A stretch of DNA of 64,000 nucleotides from Myxococcus guangdongensis (GCF_024198255.1 NZ_JAJVKW010000006.1:310001-374000); one strand, 5' to 3'; positions 8,733-19,700 are shown, counted from the stretch's first letter. Notes: generated by a model from the sequence alone, not told the origin. Translations and numbers: made by a program.

Positions 8733-9215
8733 ATGACGAACACGCTCGAACAGGGGAAGCGGGTCGACTCGGTCTCGCGAGTCATCGCGGCGCCACCGGC
8801 CAGGCTCTATCAAGCGCTGCTGGACCCGGAGGCCGTCACGAAGTGGTTGCCTCCCCAGGGGATGAAGGCGCGCCTGCGGGCCTTCGAGCCGCGCCCCGGC
8901 GGGGCCTACCGGCTGACGCTCACGTATGACGAGGTGCATCACGCCGTTCCAGGCAAGAGCTCCGCGCACGAGGATGTCGTCGAGGGCCAGTTCGTGGAGC
9001 TCGTCCCAGAGACACGCGTCGTCCAGCGGTTCGAGTTCGAGTCGGACGACCCGGCCTTCGCGGGGCGGATGACCATGACCTGGACGTTGACGCCCGTCGG
9101 CGCCGGCACCGAGGTCTCCATCCACTGTGTGGATGTGCCCGAGGGCATCCGTCAGGAGGACCACCTCGTCGGGATGTCGTCCACGCTCGAGAACCTCGCG
9201 GCGTTCGTCGAATAA
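8733..9215 (+). CDS. SRPBCC/AHSA1-family protein
   Basis: A 160-residue START-like (SRPBCC) hydrophobic-pocket protein of the AHSA1 group. Supporting segments are SRVIAAPPARLYQALLDPEAVTKW near the start, then PGGAYRLTLTY and TMTWTLTPVGAGTEVSIHC. The ATG at 8733 fits the usual domain start; an in-frame ATG at 8694 adds 13 residues of no clear homology. Members bind lipophilic ligands or act as cyclases and aromatases. It follows the ABM gene by 72 bases, so it may belong to the P450 operon. Confidence 0.8.
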   Translation: MTNTLEQGKRVDSVSRVIAAPPARLYQALLDPEAVTKWLPPQGMKARLRAFEPRPGGAYRLTLTYDEVHHAVPGKSSAHEDVVEGQFVELVPETRVVQRFEFESDDPAFAGRMTMTWTLTPVGAGTEVSIHCVDVPEGIRQEDHLVGMSSTLENLAAFVE

Positions 9216-9408
9216 TCCAGCCATGCAATACAAGACGCGCGGTCGTCCGTGACTCATTGGGGCGGCCCGCACCTGTGTGATTGGGATTGATGTTCGCCGC
9301 GAAGACGTGACGGTGAGAACTGTCTTCACTTGCGGTGGCGTCTGTCATATCTCGCCGCCGCGCTCCCCCGAGCGCGTCATCCCATCCATCAACCGAGAGA
9401 GGTTTCCC

Positions 9409-9882
9409 ATGAAGAGCCTGGCTGGATTGCTTGTTGTCGCCGCGATGCTGCTGACCGGGTGTGAGCCCGCGCAGAACGATGCTCAGACCCCGGTGATGGA
9501 GACCCCCGCGTCCGAGAGCGTGGGGCAGCAGGAGTCGGCGCTCGGCGCCGGGGACTGTACGGTGAGCCTGACGTGCGCCAGTGGGGTGACGGCCTCGTGC
9601 TCCGGAACCAATCGCCAGTGTTGGCTCGACCCGGACGGGCTCGAGCAGGTGTGGTGCAATGGCAACCCCTATGGCTGTCGCCTGACGCCCATCCCCTGTG
9701 GCTGTGGCCGCGACAACTGCTGCTCCGAGGTGTGCGCGCTGGACCCGGATTGTGGCACCTGCACGCCCGGCCGCTCCTGCACGTCCGACGCCCAGTGCGG
9801 TGGCACCCTCTCCGGACGCTGCAACGCCATCACCAAGAAGTGCTCCTGCATCATCGGCGTGGACGCCGAGCGCGAGAACTGA
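9409..9882 (+). CDS. Cys-rich lipoprotein
   Basis: A 157-residue lipoprotein: the signal peptide ends in a lipobox LLTGC, and the ATG at 9409 follows GAGAGAGG. The mature part starts with an acidic, Ser-rich linker and then carries about 18 cysteines in short spacings such as CGCGRDNCC. This is a disulfide-knotted module of the kind common on myxobacterial cell-surface proteins. No enzymatic motif is visible. Monocistronic, with a hairpin after the stop. Confidence 0.72.
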   Translation: MKSLAGLLVVAAMLLTGCEPAQNDAQTPVMETPASESVGQQESALGAGDCTVSLTCASGVTASCSGTNRQCWLDPDGLEQVWCNGNPYGCRLTPIPCGCGRDNCCSEVCALDPDCGTCTPGRSCTSDAQCGGTLSGRCNAITKKCSCIIGVDAEREN

Positions 9883-9898
9883 GCCCGGCGGCGTAGCA

Positions 9899-9915
9899 CC
9901 GCCTCCGTGAGGCGG
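9899..9915 (+). terminator. Short hairpin after Cys-rich lipoprotein
   Basis: CCGCCTC-CGT-GAGGCGG forms a perfect 7-bp stem 17 bases after the stop codon at 9882. No T-tract. Possible terminator. Confidence 0.45.
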
Positions 9916-9964
9916 CCTTCGCCGCTGGACGCGAGCGGGGGGAGGGTGAACAATCCCGCGCTGG

Positions 9965-12358
9965 ATGCCTCCCCCCGCCTCGCCCGAGCCCGCCGGAGTC
10001 CGAGTCCCGATTCCGCGCTCGACGTGGGCCGTCATCGGCGGCGCGCTGGGCCTCACCTGTCTCTTCTTCTACCGGGCCGTCTTCAGCGCGCAGGTCTTCA
10101 TCGCGCGAGACATGCTCCTGGTCTACGCGCCCCTTCGGCGCTACTGGGCGCAGCGGGTCATCAGCGGGGACTTCCCCGGCTGGTATCCCTTCGACGGGCT
10201 GGGGCAGTCGTTCGCGGGCATCATGCTGTCCGCGCCCTTCCATCCGTCCCAGCTGCTGGGGCTCCTGTTCTCCACCGGCGTGGCGATGAAGCTCACGGTG
10301 CTGGCGTGTCCGCCGCTGGCCCTCCTGGGCACCTACGCGCTCCTGCGCCTGTACGAGGTGCCGAGGGGCGGCGCGTTCTTCGCGGGGCTCGCGTTCGCCT
10401 TCAGCGGGCACCTGGTGTCGCTCACCAACAACCTGGCGTACCTCATGGCGGGCGCCACGCTGCCCGCGGCGCTCTGGGCCGCCGAGCGCTTCCTGCGTGT
10501 CGCCACGCCCGCTCGCGCCGCCGTGGCCGCCTTCGGGCTCGCCAGCGTGCTGCTGGCCGGCGACACGTGGAGCTACGCCTTCGCGAACGCCTTCGTGTTG
10601 CTGCTCGCGGTGACGGGCCAGGGCGGCCCGCGTGCCCGGATGCTCCGCGCGCTGGGCCTCGTGGCGATGGGCGCGGGACTGGCCGCGCCGCAGCTGTTCG
10701 CGGGCATGGCGGTGTTCGCGCACGGGGCCCCGGGCGCCAGCTCGCTCGAGGACGCGCAGCGCTGGTCGCTGGACCCGTGGCGACTGCCGGAGTTCGTCCT
10801 GGGGCCGTACCTCGCCAATCCCGCCGTGGAGCGCGCCGTCCCCGAGGAGTGGGTCAAGCCGCTCTTGAGCACGGGGGGCTTCTCCTCGCTGTGGACGGAC
10901 TCGGCGCTCGTCGGGGTGCCGGTGCTGGTGCTCGCGGTGGCGGGGTTGATGTTCATCCCCTGGAGACGCTGGGCGCCGTTCGCCGCGGTGTGGGGGCTGG
11001 TGCTGCTGCTCGCGCTCGGGGCCGCGTTGCCCGTCTACGGGTGGCTCCATGACGTGCTGCCGCTGTGGCGGCCGTTCCGCTACCCCGAGAAGCTCGTCGT
11101 GCATCTGACCCTGGGGCTCGCGCTGCTCGCGGGCTTCGGGTGGAAGGCCCTGGTGTCTTCCGAGCCACGGGCGCGTCGGACGGCCTGGGTGGCCGGTGGC
11201 ATGTCGGTGGGGCTGCTCGCCGTGGCCCTCGCCGAGCGGCTGGGGACGGTGTGGTCCTCCGCCTTCGTCGTCGCGCGTTGGCCGCAGGTGCCCGCCGAGA
11301 CGTTGGAGACGCTGTCGCATGCGTTCAGCGACGCGGGCTTCATCGCGGCGGGCCTCGCGCTGGGGTGCGCGCTCGTGTTGCCGGGGCTCGCGGGCTCGTG
11401 GCCTCGGGCCGGGGTGTTGATGGCGCTGCAGCTGGGCGCGGCCTTCACGCTGAACGAGCCGCTCTACATTCTCGGCTCGGAGGAGCTGCTGGACAGTCCG
11501 CCCACGCTCGTCGAAGCCGTGCGTGAGCATGCCGCGCGGACGGGGGACTCCACGCCTCGAGTGTCCTCCCGCCTCCAGCGCTTCCAGTTGCCCCGATTCG
11601 AGGGCTTCGAGTTCCAGGACAGCGTGGCGTTGATGTCGCGCGCCGCGTTGATGCCGGACACCCCGGCGCTGTGGCACATCGGCGCGGGGGGGGCGTATCT
11701 GCCCGCCGTGAGCGTTCGGGTGAAGGAGCTGCAGCTCACCGAGCCCGCGCGCTTCACCCGGCTGGAGCCGCTCTATGGCGTGCGGTTCAGCGTGTACACG
11801 GCCGCGTCCTACGCGAGGCTGGAGCCCAAGCCGGGCGCGGTGTTCGCGCGGGACGAGGTGTTCGAGTTGGTGCTCGTCGAGCATGCCGACGTGCTGCCGC
11901 GGCTCTTCGTCGCGAAGCCCCGGTGCGTGTCGGATGAGAGGGCCGCGCTCGGGCTCCTGGACACGGAGGCCTTCCGTCGCGGTGTCCAGGCCGCGGTGGA
12001 GTGTGGCGTGGAGCCGCTCCCCAGTGCGAGTGCCGCGCCGCTGACAGGGCGGGTCCTCATCGAGCGCGACACCCCCGAGCACCTCGTGGTGGCGGTCGAG
12101 TCATCCGAGGACGCGGTGCTCATCGTGAACGATGCGTTCCAGGCGGGATGGACGGCGAGCGTGGACGGAGCGCCCGCGCGGCTGCTCCCCGCGAATGTGG
12201 CCGTGCGCGCCGTCGCCGTGCCCGCGGGACGTCACCAGGTGGCGCTGCGCTATCGGGTCCCCGGCGTGATGCCGGGGTTGCTGTCGTGGGGCGTGACGCT
12301 CGTGGGACTGGCGCTGGCCGAGGGCTGGCGTCGTCGGCGTTCTCCCGCTTTACGGTGA
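9965..12358 (+). CDS. YfhO-like polytopic membrane protein
   Basis: A 797-residue integral membrane protein of the YfhO/GT-C-like group. It starts with a short Pro-rich cytoplasmic segment, then many hydrophobic helices alternate with loops up to about residue 480. An acidic loop near the first helices (ARDMLLVYAPLRRYW, FPGWYPFDGLGQ) matches the family's conserved DxxxxxP-type loop. A periplasmic region (about 510-760) precedes the last helix (PGVMPGLLSWGVTLVGLALA). YfhO proteins are thought to move or glycosylate envelope polymers, but their reactions are poorly defined. A weak ribosome binding site leaves the start slightly uncertain. The AsmA-like gene follows 159 bases later. Confidence 0.8.
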   Translation: MPPPASPEPAGVRVPIPRSTWAVIGGALGLTCLFFYRAVFSAQVFIARDMLLVYAPLRRYWAQRVISGDFPGWYPFDGLGQSFAGIMLSAPFHPSQLLGLLFSTGVAMKLTVLACPPLALLGTYALLRLYEVPRGGAFFAGLAFAFSGHLVSLTNNLAYLMAGATLPAALWAAERFLRVATPARAAVAAFGLASVLLAGDTWSYAFANAFVLLLAVTGQGGPRARMLRALGLVAMGAGLAAPQLFAGMAVFAHGAPGASSLEDAQRWSLDPWRLPEFVLGPYLANPAVERAVPEEWVKPLLSTGGFSSLWTDSALVGVPVLVLAVAGLMFIPWRRWAPFAAVWGLVLLLALGAALPVYGWLHDVLPLWRPFRYPEKLVVHLTLGLALLAGFGWKALVSSEPRARRTAWVAGGMSVGLLAVALAERLGTVWSSAFVVARWPQVPAETLETLSHAFSDAGFIAAGLALGCALVLPGLAGSWPRAGVLMALQLGAAFTLNEPLYILGSEELLDSPPTLVEAVREHAARTGDSTPRVSSRLQRFQLPRFEGFEFQDSVALMSRAALMPDTPALWHIGAGGAYLPAVSVRVKELQLTEPARFTRLEPLYGVRFSVYTAASYARLEPKPGAVFARDEVFELVLVEHADVLPRLFVAKPRCVSDERAALGLLDTEAFRRGVQAAVECGVEPLPSASAAPLTGRVLIERDTPEHLVVAVESSEDAVLIVNDAFQAGWTASVDGAPARLLPANVAVRAVAVPAGRHQVALRYRVPGVMPGLLSWGVTLVGLALAEGWRRRRSPALR

Positions 12359-12517
12359 ACGCTGTCCCACGGGTGGAACGCACGAGCGAGCGCCTCGGCC
12401 GCCGTGTCTCGCGAAGCCCGTTCCCGGCCCTCCCGGCGCCCGCCCGCCTGGTCGCATCCGGTCCTCGACTTCACCCACCCTCCCGACGATGATGGCCGCG
12501 CGCGTCAACCGAGCCAC

Positions 12518-15500
12518 ATGGAAACCCCAAGAGCTGAACGACCGCGCCGGCGGTGGGCTCGAGTCCTCGCGGGCGTCCTGCTGAGTCTCGTCGTGCCCGT
12601 CGCGCTGGTGCTCGTCGTGGCGCTGGTCGTCGTGCACAACCTCGACCGCCCCTGGCTGAAGTCGCACGTCGTCTCGCAAGTGGAGTCGGCCACGGGCATC
12701 CAGGTGGACTACCAGACCACCCAGGTGTCGCTGTTGTCGGGCCTGCGGTTGGAGGGCCTGGTGGTGCGCACACCCGCTCCCTTCCAACGCTTCGCGCCCG
12801 AGCTCCTGCGCGTGGGCACGCTGGAGGCGAAGTGGTCGCCCGGCTCGCTCATGAGCGACGGCACGCTCGTCGAGCACGTGGCGGTGAGAGAGGTGACGGT
12901 GGCGCTGGTGGCCGACGACGCGGGGCCCACGTCCCTCTCGGCGCTGACCGGACCTCCCTCTCCCGAGCCCGTCCCCGAGGAGCCCTCGCTCGGGCTCTCC
13001 CAGCAGCTCGCCTCGTTGCTCGCGTCCGCGCTCCCTGTCGCGCGCGTGGACGTGTCGGGAGTGTCGCTGGCCTACTTTCGCGTGCGGCACGGCGAGGTGG
13101 TCGACCGCTGGTCGCTGAGTGGGCTCGGACTGGGCGCCGAGGTGAAGCAGCAGGACGGCGCCTGGAAGCTCTTCGCGAACCTGGGCCAGGCGGGCGCGCC
13201 GCTGCCGTTGGAGGTGCGCCGCGAGGGCACCCTGGCCCCTGCGGCGCGCGCGGAGCTTGAGCTGGCGCTCGCGGTGGAAGCGGGGGCCACGGCCGCTCGC
13301 GCGCGGGTGGACCTGGACGTCGCGCGGCAGACCTTCGACCCACGGTTCTCGGTGCGCTCGTTGCTGCATGGCGCGGTGTCGGCGCGGTTCGACGCGCAGG
13401 CGCGCCGCACGCTCCTCGAGCTGGAGCGCACCGGTGTGACGGACAGCGCCGAGCTCCACGCCGAGCTGGTGCTGCCAGATGACGCGAACGTCGCTCCCGT
13501 CGTGACGCGCGCCCTGGCGGACGTGGACCTCTCGAAGCTGCTGCGGGTGCTGCCGGAGGACTGGCGTCCGTTCACGCTCGAGCGCGGAAAGGTGCACCTG
13601 GACGCGCGAGACGTCACCCTGGGCGCGGTTCCGATGCTGGGCGCCGAGGGCAAGCTCGGGCTGGACGTCGAGCTCGCGTCGCTGCGCCTGGCCCAGGACG
13701 GGCTCGTGGTGGCGCTCGGCGATGGACGGCTCTCGCTGGCGGCCACGCCAGACGCACGACAGGGATTGTCCGCGCTGCTGACGTTCGCGCTCCAGAGGCT
13801 GGAGGTCGACGGGCCCGCCACGGTGCGGGTGCCGAAGGCGCAGGGGGAGCTGAAGGGCCATCAGCTGCGGCCCGAGCCGTCCTCGCCGCTCCAGGTGGCG
13901 GGGGACGCGGCGCTGTCCGGTCTGGTGGAGGCCGTGGACGTGAAGCTCCCGGGCTTCCGCGCGAAGGCTCAACGGCTGGGCTTCCAGCTCCAGGCGCCGC
14001 TCGCGGGAGCGCCGCCCTTCTCGCTGCGCGCGGACGTGCCCGTGGGCGCGCTCGAGGTCGTCACGGCGGAGGGCCTGGAGGTACTCAAGGGCCCCGTGCA
14101 CGTGAAGCTCGATGCGTCGCAGGTGTTCCCCCACGTGGACGAGCCGCGCCTCACCCGGGCCCGGGGGCGACTGGTGCTGGACGTCGGCGCGATGCATGCG
14201 ACGCTGGACGCCACCAAGGGCGCCGAGGACGTGGCGTACACGCTCTCCTTCGAGACCCCGGACCTGGTCGCGGCCCAGCCCTTCATCCCCAACGAGGTCG
14301 CCGCGCGCATCCCCTGGACGCAGCTGGGCGTGGGGGTGTCCTCGCAGGGCAAGGCGACGGCGCTCTTCTCCGCCGCGCCCCGCGTGGACCATCGCACCGA
14401 GGTGCGTGTGCAGCGACCGGGCTGGGATGACATCTCGGCCGGCAACGTCACCGTCGTCGCGCAGTCGAAGGGCGATGCGTGGCGCCACCAGGGCGAGGTG
14501 GAGCTGCGCGTGGACGGGCTGCGCGTGGGGGAGACCGACGGAGGCCCGCAGCGCCACACTTTCAAGGTGGACCTGGACCGGCGCAAGCCGTCGGTCAAGG
14601 TGGGCGTCACCAGCCAGGAGGGCGTGAAGGCCACCGTCGATGTCGCGCTGGCGTACGAGCGCAAGACGCGCGCGCTTCAGGGAGACGTGAAGGCGGACCT
14701 CCCGCCGCTCGGCACGCTGGCGCCGCTGCTGGCGCTGGCCCAGGTGCCCAAGGAGCTGAACGCGTCGCGGCTGGGCGTGAAGCTGGATGTGAATGGCACG
14801 CTGCTCGGCGTCGTCACCGGGCTCACCCCGGAGGGACTGCCCCGATTCTCTCCGGAGCCGCTGCGGACGGGCAGCTTCGCGGGCAAGGCGGTGGTGGACG
14901 TGCAGGGCTTCCGCTGGCGCCAGGATGCGCTGACGGTGAACCTCCCCGGGTTGCGCTGGGCGGTCGACTCGCGCGTCGACGGCCCCCAGCGCACGATTCA
15001 CAGCGACATGACGGTGGAGAAGCTCACCGTCGGGATGGCCGACAGCCGCCTGTCCCTCGCCGACCTCTCCAGCGACACCACCGCCACCTTCACCGACAAG
15101 CTGGAGGTGGAGGACATCGAGGTGACGCAGCGGCTGAAGGTGCGCTCCGTCGAGCAGAACCCGCCGCTGCCCTATCCGGTGCAGGACCTGGCGTGGGCCT
15201 TCACCGCCCGCCGCAAGCCCACGGGCGTCATCCACGTCCCGGAGCTGAAGGTGACGAACGGCGGGACGAACACCGAGCTGAGCATCAAGGGGCGGCTCGA
15301 CCTGGGCGAGGAGCGGCGGAGGCTGGGGCTTCGCGGGGAGCTGTCCCAGGACTTGTCGAAGCTCGCGCGGCCCGGCGTCCTCGAGAGCAGCGGCCACGTC
15401 AAGGTCGACTTCCGCGTGGCCTCGCCCGACCTCACGCTCTTCAGGATGCGCGCGAACCTGCTCCTGCAGAACGTCCACGCGCGGATGCCCGAGGCGAACT

Positions 15501-16204
15501 TCGCCGTCGAGGCGCTCGATGGCAACGTACCCCTCTCCGAGGACGTGCTCTTCACCGACGGGCAGGTGCGGCTGTCGAGCGACATCGACGTCAACCCGTA
15601 CCCGATGCTCCGCTTCGCCGACCAGCACCCGCTGCTGTCGCGCAGCGGCTATGTGTCCGCGAACAGCATCACCACGCCGTTCGTCTCCATCGCGCCCCTG
15701 GCGGGCAACCTGTCCATCGACCAGCACGTGGTCTCGATGACGCAGCTGGAGATGGGGGTTCGCGGCGGGCGCATCACCGGACAGTGGTTGCTCGACTGGC
15801 AGGGCAAGGACTCCAAGCTGGAGGCCCGCGTGCGCGCCACCGGCGTGCAGTCGTCCCGGGGTGAGCCCTTCGACGGCAACGCCGCCGTGGTCATCTCCGC
15901 GAAGGACCGCAGCATCAACGGCCGCGCGGAGATTCTGCGCATCGGCAACCGACACCTGTTGGACCTGCTCGACCTGGAAGACCCGCGTCACATCGACCCG
16001 GCGACCAACCGCGTCCGCTATGCCCTGACGCTCGGGTATCCGGACCACGTGCGGGTGAGCTTCAACCACGGCTTCGGCAGCCTGCGAATCACCATGGGCG
16101 GGCTGGCGAAGCTCATCAGCATCAACGAAATCCGGGGCATCCCCATGGGCCCCATCGTCGACCAGCTCATCAAGTCGATGACGCTGACGGAGGCCTTGCC
16201 ATGA
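12518..16204 (+). CDS. AsmA-like/YdbH-like envelope protein
   Basis: A giant 1228-residue protein with a single N-terminal membrane anchor (VLAGVLLSLVVPVALVLVVA) followed by a long periplasmic beta-rich region. The segment after the anchor (SHVVSQVESATGIQVDYQ) is typical of AsmA-like bridge proteins that move phospholipid between the membranes (TamB, YhdP and YdbH in E. coli). The ATG at 12518 is preferred over one at 12404, because it places basic residues directly before the anchor. The C-terminus ends GIPMGPIVDQLIKSM. It overlaps by 4 bases a DUF1318-like lipoprotein gene, a pairing that also occurs in E. coli ydbH-ynbE-ydbL. The lipid-transport role is inference from family and context. 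Confidence 0.8.
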   Translation: METPRAERPRRRWARVLAGVLLSLVVPVALVLVVALVVVHNLDRPWLKSHVVSQVESATGIQVDYQTTQVSLLSGLRLEGLVVRTPAPFQRFAPELLRVGTLEAKWSPGSLMSDGTLVEHVAVREVTVALVADDAGPTSLSALTGPPSPEPVPEEPSLGLSQQLASLLASALPVARVDVSGVSLAYFRVRHGEVVDRWSLSGLGLGAEVKQQDGAWKLFANLGQAGAPLPLEVRREGTLAPAARAELELALAVEAGATAARARVDLDVARQTFDPRFSVRSLLHGAVSARFDAQARRTLLELERTGVTDSAELHAELVLPDDANVAPVVTRALADVDLSKLLRVLPEDWRPFTLERGKVHLDARDVTLGAVPMLGAEGKLGLDVELASLRLAQDGLVVALGDGRLSLAATPDARQGLSALLTFALQRLEVDGPATVRVPKAQGELKGHQLRPEPSSPLQVAGDAALSGLVEAVDVKLPGFRAKAQRLGFQLQAPLAGAPPFSLRADVPVGALEVVTAEGLEVLKGPVHVKLDASQVFPHVDEPRLTRARGRLVLDVGAMHATLDATKGAEDVAYTLSFETPDLVAAQPFIPNEVAARIPWTQLGVGVSSQGKATALFSAAPRVDHRTEVRVQRPGWDDISAGNVTVVAQSKGDAWRHQGEVELRVDGLRVGETDGGPQRHTFKVDLDRRKPSVKVGVTSQEGVKATVDVALAYERKTRALQGDVKADLPPLGTLAPLLALAQVPKELNASRLGVKLDVNGTLLGVVTGLTPEGLPRFSPEPLRTGSFAGKAVVDVQGFRWRQDALTVNLPGLRWAVDSRVDGPQRTIHSDMTVEKLTVGMADSRLSLADLSSDTTATFTDKLEVEDIEVTQRLKVRSVEQNPPLPYPVQDLAWAFTARRKPTGVIHVPELKVTNGGTNTELSIKGRLDLGEERRRLGLRGELSQDLSKLARPGVLESSGHVKVDFRVASPDLTLFRMRANLLLQNVHARMPEANFAVEALDGNVPLSEDVLFTDGQVRLSSDIDVNPYPMLRFADQHPLLSRSGYVSANSITTPFVSIAPLAGNLSIDQHVVSMTQLEMGVRGGRITGQWLLDWQGKDSKLEARVRATGVQSSRGEPFDGNAAVVISAKDRSINGRAEILRIGNRHLLDLLDLEDPRHIDPATNRVRYALTLGYPDHVRVSFNHGFGSLRITMGGLAKLISINEIRGIPMGPIVDQLIKSMTLTEALP

Positions 16205-16740
16205 AGACCCGCGCGTTGTTGCTGTGGGCCGCCCTCGTCGCCCCCGGGTGCATCAGCGCTCCGGAGATCGTCATGGTCGACCGCGCCACGGCGCTCGAGG
16301 AGCAGGCCTCGGGCTCGTTCAAGGACGTGGAGCAGCGGCTGGCGCGCGCGGGCATGAACCCGACGCCGGTGCCGCTCACGCCCAACCAGCTGGAGGAGCT
16401 GGGCATCCAGCCCACGCCGCTGGTGGAGAACCTGGGCAAGACGCAGGCGGACCGCGTGGACGAGCTGCTCAGGCGTCACTGCGTGGGCGAGGGGAAGGAC
16501 GGGCTGCTGGTGGAGAGCCGGCGCCGGTGCCGGGCTGGACGCCTGACGGCCGATGACGTGGCGCTGGTGGAGCGGGTGAACCGCTCGCGGTTGCAGCTGT
16601 GGAAGTGGATGCGCACCCAGCGCCCCGACGCGTCGGAGGAGGCGCTGCGCCAGAGCTGGCACAAGGTGCACGCGGAGGGCGTGGTCTGCGGCGGGCAGGT
16701 GGAGGCGGCGGACGGCACCTGGGGGGAGAAGCAGTGCTGA
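16201..16740 (+). CDS. DUF1318/YdbL-like lipoprotein
   Basis: A 179-residue lipoprotein: short signal MKTRALLLWAALVAPGC with Cys17 as the lipid-modified residue. The mature part has VDRATALEEQASGSF early on. Near the C-terminus, VERVNRSRLQLW is followed by ADGTWGEK, resembling the VNxxR...GKWxxK arrangement of E. coli YdbL (DUF1318). In E. coli this family partners the AsmA-like YdbH. Here its ATG overlaps the stop of the AsmA-like gene, so the two are coupled. The match was judged by eye. Confidence 0.68.
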   Translation: MKTRALLLWAALVAPGCISAPEIVMVDRATALEEQASGSFKDVEQRLARAGMNPTPVPLTPNQLEELGIQPTPLVENLGKTQADRVDELLRRHCVGEGKDGLLVESRRRCRAGRLTADDVALVERVNRSRLQLWKWMRTQRPDASEEALRQSWHKVHAEGVVCGGQVEAADGTWGEKQC

Positions 16741-19700
16741 CGTCCAGGGACAGGCGGGTCCTGCTGCTGGCCGCGCTGCTCGCGCGAGGCGCCTGGGCCC
16801 AGGATGACGAGAACGACGGAGGGCTGCGCACGCCCTCGCGGCTCACCGTGGGCGTGGGAGACCAGTTCCTGGGGCAGCTGTCGCCGGACGGGAACACGCT
16901 CATCTTCGCGTCCAATCGCAACATCGCGACCGAAATCTACGTACAGGATTTGGAGAAGGGCCGCGAGCGCCGCCTCTTCGATGAAGGCGCGGACGTGACG
17001 TGGCCGCGCATCAGCCCCGACGGCAAGCACCTGCTCTACATCTCCTTCCGGGACCAGGCCGGTGGTCAGCTCTGCATCCGGGCCCTGCCCGGCGGCGAGG
17101 AGCGCCGCTGCCTCACCGAGGAGGCCAACGCGCTGCAGGCGGAGTGGATCGACTCCGCGAGCATCGCGCTGGTGAGCCGGGCCACCATCCAGGGCGACCT
17201 CAAGCTGTCGCGCGTCCGGCCCGGCGGCGCCTGGAGCGCGAGCCCGCTGCTCGAGCGCAACCTCACCAGCCCCACGCTCTCCCCGGATGGGCGCTGGTTG
17301 GTGTACGTGCCCGTCGAGCGCTCCGTGAAGCAGGTGGGCCCGGGCTTCGCCGCGCGCGCCGCGCCCCACCTGGAGGCGCTCCGGCTGGATGTCCCCGGCG
17401 CGAAGCCCGTGAAGCTCGCGCTGGACCTGCCGGGGCAGAGCGGCCAGCCGGTGTTCTCGCGCGACGGCCGCTTCCTGTACGTGGTGCAGTTCTTCACCGA
17501 CTCCAACGCGGACGGCGCCATCGACGCGAGCGACAGCGGGGTGCTGTTCCGCGCGCCGTTCTCGCCGGAGCGTGACGACGCGCCCGCGCTGGCCGCCGCC
17601 TCCAGCCCGGACCAGCTCACCGGCGCGTCGTGGAACTGCCAGTACCCGGCGCCCGCGGCGGAGTCGCTGCTGGCGACGTGCTCGCGCTCACAATCGCTGG
17701 ACGTGTACCAGCTCCCCCTGGATGGACAGGTGCCCTCGGCCTGGGATGTCCCCCGGCTCAACGAGGAGCTGAAGATGGTGGGGCGGCGCGCGGACCAGCT
17801 GCTGCTCTACCGCCACCGGCTGCTGCTCGAGGAGCGTCCCCGGCCGCGCCGCTTGTTGATGATGCGGCTGTCCATGCTGCACCTGGCGTTCGAGGACTTC
17901 GGCGCGGCGGAGTTCTACGCCGAGCACATGGGCGCGGTGAGCGACCCGGCCACCCTGGGGTTGGAGGGGCCGCTGCGCGTCCTCATCGACCACCGACGCG
18001 CGATGAAGGAGCGCGAGCGGGGCCGCATGGTGGAGGAGCTGAGCGAGGCGGAGAAGCAGCGCATGGCCGCGTTGGAGCCCGCCAACGCGCCCAGCCCCGC
18101 CACGGCCGTCTTCCAGCACGTGGTGCGCAGCGAGCTGGCGGACGCGGCCGGGGACTTCACGCTGGCGCGCCAGGAGCTGGAGTCGGCGCAGGTGACGGAC
18201 ACCACGCCGCGCGCGGTGCTGGACGCCTACTACGAGCGGGCGGACGCGCTGTACCGCAAGCTCGATGACCGGATGGCGCTGGTGGACGTCGGCCGCCGGC
18301 TCTCCGTGCACAAGATCTTCAAGGCGGACGACCAGCTCGACTTCGCGACCGCCGCGGTCCGCGCCCTGTATCGGGGCCGCCCCTACGCGGAGGCGGAGAC
18401 CCTCCTCGCCGAGGCCCTCGCCCGCGCGCCGGAGGGCTCCGCGCACGCGTTCGCCCTGGAGCTGGGGCAGCACATCAACGCCCTGCGGGCGGAGCGCACG
18501 CCGCGCGCCATCCGCGAGGCCCTGCTCGCGTTCTACCGTCGGCAGACGGACCCGCTGCGCCGGCGGGTCCTGGTCCAGGAGGTCGTCGAGCGCGCGGCGA
18601 GCCTCGGCGCGGACGGCGTGATGGAGGCCCTGGCGAGCGTCTACGTGGACGACGCGCCCGCGGGCACCGAGGACCGGCGTCGGGCGGAGCGGCTGTTCCG
18701 CCGCGCGCTGATGGGCCGCGCGTACCGCCGGCTGGCGCGGCAACGCCTGGATGACGCCCGCGCGGACTTCGACCTGGTGACGAAGCGCACGGGCTCGCTG
18801 GAGAGCGCCGTCGAGTCCATGAACCTGCGCCTGCGCGCCGGCATGAGCCACGACGCGGTGGAGAAGGAGATGACCACCACGTCCGAGAAGATGGTGGAGC
18901 CGCTGCGGCGCTTCGTGAAGGCGTACCTGCTGGCGCGCAAGCTGCCCAAGCTGGATGACCAGGCGCACGCGCAGGCGGTGAAGGACGCGGTGGCCCAGCT
19001 GCGCGCGGCGTGGCCGGAGCTCAAGAACCAGCGCGCGGTGCAGGTCCTGTATGGCGCCATCCAGCACGAGGACTTCCTGCGCGGGAAGAACCCGGCCGCC
19101 GCCGAGCGCGCCAACCGGTATTACCTGGTGGCGCTGGACCTGGTGCGCAACAACGTGCGCTACAAGGCGATGATTCTCGGCGCGCTGGGCATGTTGCACA
19201 CCCAGGTGGGCAACTACCACATCGCGCTGGGCTACCTGGAGCAGCGTGACAAGCTGCCGTACATGGACAACGGGGCGGGGCTGGCCGTGTCGCTGGCGCG
19301 CGCGCGGGCGCTGTTGCACGTGGGGCGCGAGGAGGACGCGGCGAAGGCGGCGGACGCGGCGCTGGCGATGGTGCGCGCCACGGAGAAGCAGGCCCGCTTC
19401 CTCCCGCTGGCCTTGGACCGCGCCGCGCTCTACCACCTGGCCGCGGGCCACTTCGAGCGCGCGCTGGAGCTGTACGACCAGGGCCTTGCGCTGGTCGAGG
19501 CCCAGCCTTCCGACGAGGAGGGCCTGCGCAACCGCCTGGTGATGCGGCTGGCCCGCTGCGCCGCGGCGCTGGGCGCGGGCAAGCCGGCGCGGACGCTCGA
19601 GGACCTGGCGCGCGTGGAGAAGGACCTGGCGACCCCGGCCGTGCGGTCCGCGCTGAAGTGGGCGCACTCCTCGCCCGCGCACGTCCACCGCTCCTATCGC

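Noticed and set aside
12350..16069. A 1239-codon open frame antisense to the AsmA-like gene
   Set aside because: Shadow of a GC-rich gene: composition is dominated by Arg, His, Gln and Leu, with no motif, signal or start site, while the plus-strand frame has a clear anchor and coupled neighbours.
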